Part shown: piece after piece, positions 62,146-64,000 of the stretch
How the letters are laid out: every line of letters starts with the position of its first letter
Position numbering within the stretch: position 1 is the first letter of the stretch
NCBI GenBank assembly: GCA_035041965.1
Contig: JAPYMA010000750.1
Coordinates: 1 to 64,000, forward strand
Direction: 5' to 3'
Length of the DNA stretch: 64,000 nucleotides
From: Anisakis pegreffii
Taxonomy: Eukaryota; Nematoda; Chromadorea; Rhabditida; Anisakidae
The notes under the pieces: model-generated
Told to the model about the DNA's origin: nothing
The model's input: only the letters and a program-made list of their open reading frames with translations
The model's database searches: none
Made by a program: the position numbers and the translations under genes

Positions 62146-64000
62146 GTTCCCCATGGTTTTGGTAAGCACGAACTACGATGCTAAGGTTTCTCCGATGGAT
62201 CATAATACAATATTTATATTTATTCGATTGCACCGTTAATAATGATCACGCACTTGATCTAATCGCTACCTGTTGACGCACTTTCTGGCTTTCAAAACGG
62301 ATACGTTTCTTAATTCCTTAAGTTGTTCGAATGAAACTGATACAGTGGATTTTCGCGTCATTAACGAGCACGGACGAAATTCACTGCGGTCAAAATCAAC
62401 ATGGCCGTTGTAGCATGCGAATATCGAGAGTAAAACAAACCGCGAAAAGAGATTCGTGCCTACTGCAGGCGTGGACACTTCCAATAAATAAGAGATTGCT
62501 GCTCTGTTTACCACAAATGAAAGAAAAAAAAAACAAGTACCCGTTGCTGAGGGTTTTGAGGTCGGAAATCATACACAACAGAACTATCTCGATAAACATT
62601 CATTAAGCTCCGATTGAGATACTCGAATTGGAATGGAAAGGAGATAACATATTGCGAATCCTTGCCTTGATTGAATGATGGGCGTGATGGTATGAAAGGT
62701 CATACAAGAATTCATCATTAAATGAGCATTGAACATTCCCAATAGCGTCTCTTTCTGATGTCATTGCTTATAATTAGTAAGATTCAGAAATCGTTGACTT
62801 CACAACTATGAACACTCTGAGTGAGCTTAGCAATGAGCATATTCACAGAAACGAATCACCACTAATCAGTGCAACGCTACATAACAACAACACTCGACAA
62901 AACGCTCGTCTAATAATTGCGAATTTGTTCAGTTCCGAATAAAAATGGCTGAATTCGTTTTATGAAAAGAAAATTTTAATGAAATGTGAGATGGTTACAT
63001 AAATTCAACCAAACTTCAGTCGAATTCAATCGAGTAAAAATTCGTTTCAAAGGTCGCTTCATCCACATTGTGCACTTACACGTCTGAGGTAAAAACAATA
63101 TGATCCGGCAACGTTTCAGTTCATCTTTAATGGAACAAGCTGAGAAAAGGACTTCTACCGTCGTGGGAACGACAACCTGGTGAAACGATGGTAAAGAGTC
63201 GTGGAAAACAAAGGAGAATGAATTGTCGATTGATCGGCTAGCCCTTGTGATCTAGAAATGAAATTCTAGAAAACTTACATAAAGCCAACGAACTTATGCA
63301 TCGAATCAGCATAATTGAATCAGAAGATTCAACTATAGTGGGTTGGTGCATACGTTGCAAAAGTACTGCGCAAAACTACGACAAAATCGCAATAAAAATA
63401 AACCGTTAAGCAAGAAATTTGATGAGCAACGCAATCACAGGCGCGAACAATGGTTTCATTAACAATAAGTGGAAATGATACAATATGCAATCATAGCAGA
63501 GCACATATATCACTCATTTCTAATGGTATTATTTCCGTATGAGAGCTTCATGAATGATAAATTCTTTCTAAACCAACGGATACGAAACAGTCATGCTCAG
63601 GTAGAGCGATAATTACGAGATAATTTTGACGATGCGATAAAAGATTTGCGTGTGGTTAGTGTGAATTGGCGATTTTTGTCACTTATCGAAAAACCAATCA
63701 AAACTGCTTGTCATCTATCGAACTCGAAACATCTTGCTAGCTGTTTTCTGATTCAATCAGTTTGTTTTGAAACACTAAGCTACTTTCGGAAATCAATTAG
63801 CGCATTCAATTAGTTATTACTGATTTAAGGAATTAAGAAACGTATCCGTTTTGAAAGCCAGAAAGTGCGTCAACAGGAAGCGATTAGATCAAGTGCGTGA
63901 TCATTATTAACGGTGCAATCGAATAAATATAAATATTGTATTATGATCCATCGGAAAAACTTTAGCATCGTAGTTCGTGCTTACCAAAACCATGGGGAAC
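62146..64000. repeat. Inverted repeat with 176-bp arms, cut by the window end
   Basis: Positions 62,146-62,321 are the reverse complement of 63,825-64,000 without gaps and with three mismatches. The spacer is 1,503 bp. Pairing is perfect up to the final base of the window, so the true arms are longer on at least one side. No transposase frame is seen in the spacer. Confidence 0.92.
63335..63410. mobile_element. Mariner-like transposon end
   Basis: TA followed by GTGGGTTGGTGCATACGTTG resembles the terminal repeat of mariner elements, which typically starts with a variant of GGTTGGTGCA next to a TA target. A second end and a transposase frame were not found in the spacer, so this is at most a fragment. 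Confidence 0.4.

Overview
The window reads as a nuclear contig from a chromadorean (probably parasitic) nematode. It is AT-rich, has no bacterial-style gene packing, and its genes are split into many short exons with GT..AG introns of roughly 70 bp to 3 kb. Three genes could be rebuilt exon by exon with consistent splice phases. One is a RIG-I-like (DRH-type) helicase. One is a cuticle collagen with the nematode N-terminal domain and a terminal Cys-Pro-Lys-Tyr-Cys motif. One is a nematode-type seven-transmembrane chemoreceptor. The species cannot be named from the sequence.

Layout. 1-7,311: a giant imperfect palindrome (foldback-type repeat) with GC-rich outer modules and no convincing protein. 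7,380-10,560: degraded repeat, two tandem copies of a unit of about 1.07 kb, and a triple 66-bp repeat. 11,845-21,480 (+): the RIG-I-like helicase, 25 exons and about 1,022 residues. 21,481-27,195: mostly unassigned AT-rich sequence. 27,196-27,424 (-): an orphan Cys-rich exon. 27,844-28,080 (+): the first exon of a probable secreted Ly6/three-finger-like protein. 31,508-39,306 (-): scattered splice-bounded open segments of one or more unidentified genes. 44,543-48,341 (+): cuticle collagen, three exons, 306 residues, with TATA box and polyadenylation signal. 49,200-49,412: a small MITE-like inverted repeat. 52,967-53,497 (+): a probable 116-residue secreted protein ending in Arg-Tyr-Gly. 54,352-60,514 (-): chemoreceptor, six exons, about 301 residues, with a hairpin-forming minisatellite in its long third intron. 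62,146-64,000: a second inverted repeat, 98% identical arms, cut by the window end, with a mariner-like terminus in its spacer.

The genes do not form a pathway. The helicase belongs to the small-RNA/antiviral machinery, the collagen to the cuticle, the receptor to chemosensation. The most unusual features are the two long palindromes at the window edges, the decayed exon duplicate and GC-AG intron inside the helicase gene, and the short secreted precursor. All exon models were made by hand from splice signals, open frames and phase matching; no alignment or transcript evidence was available.
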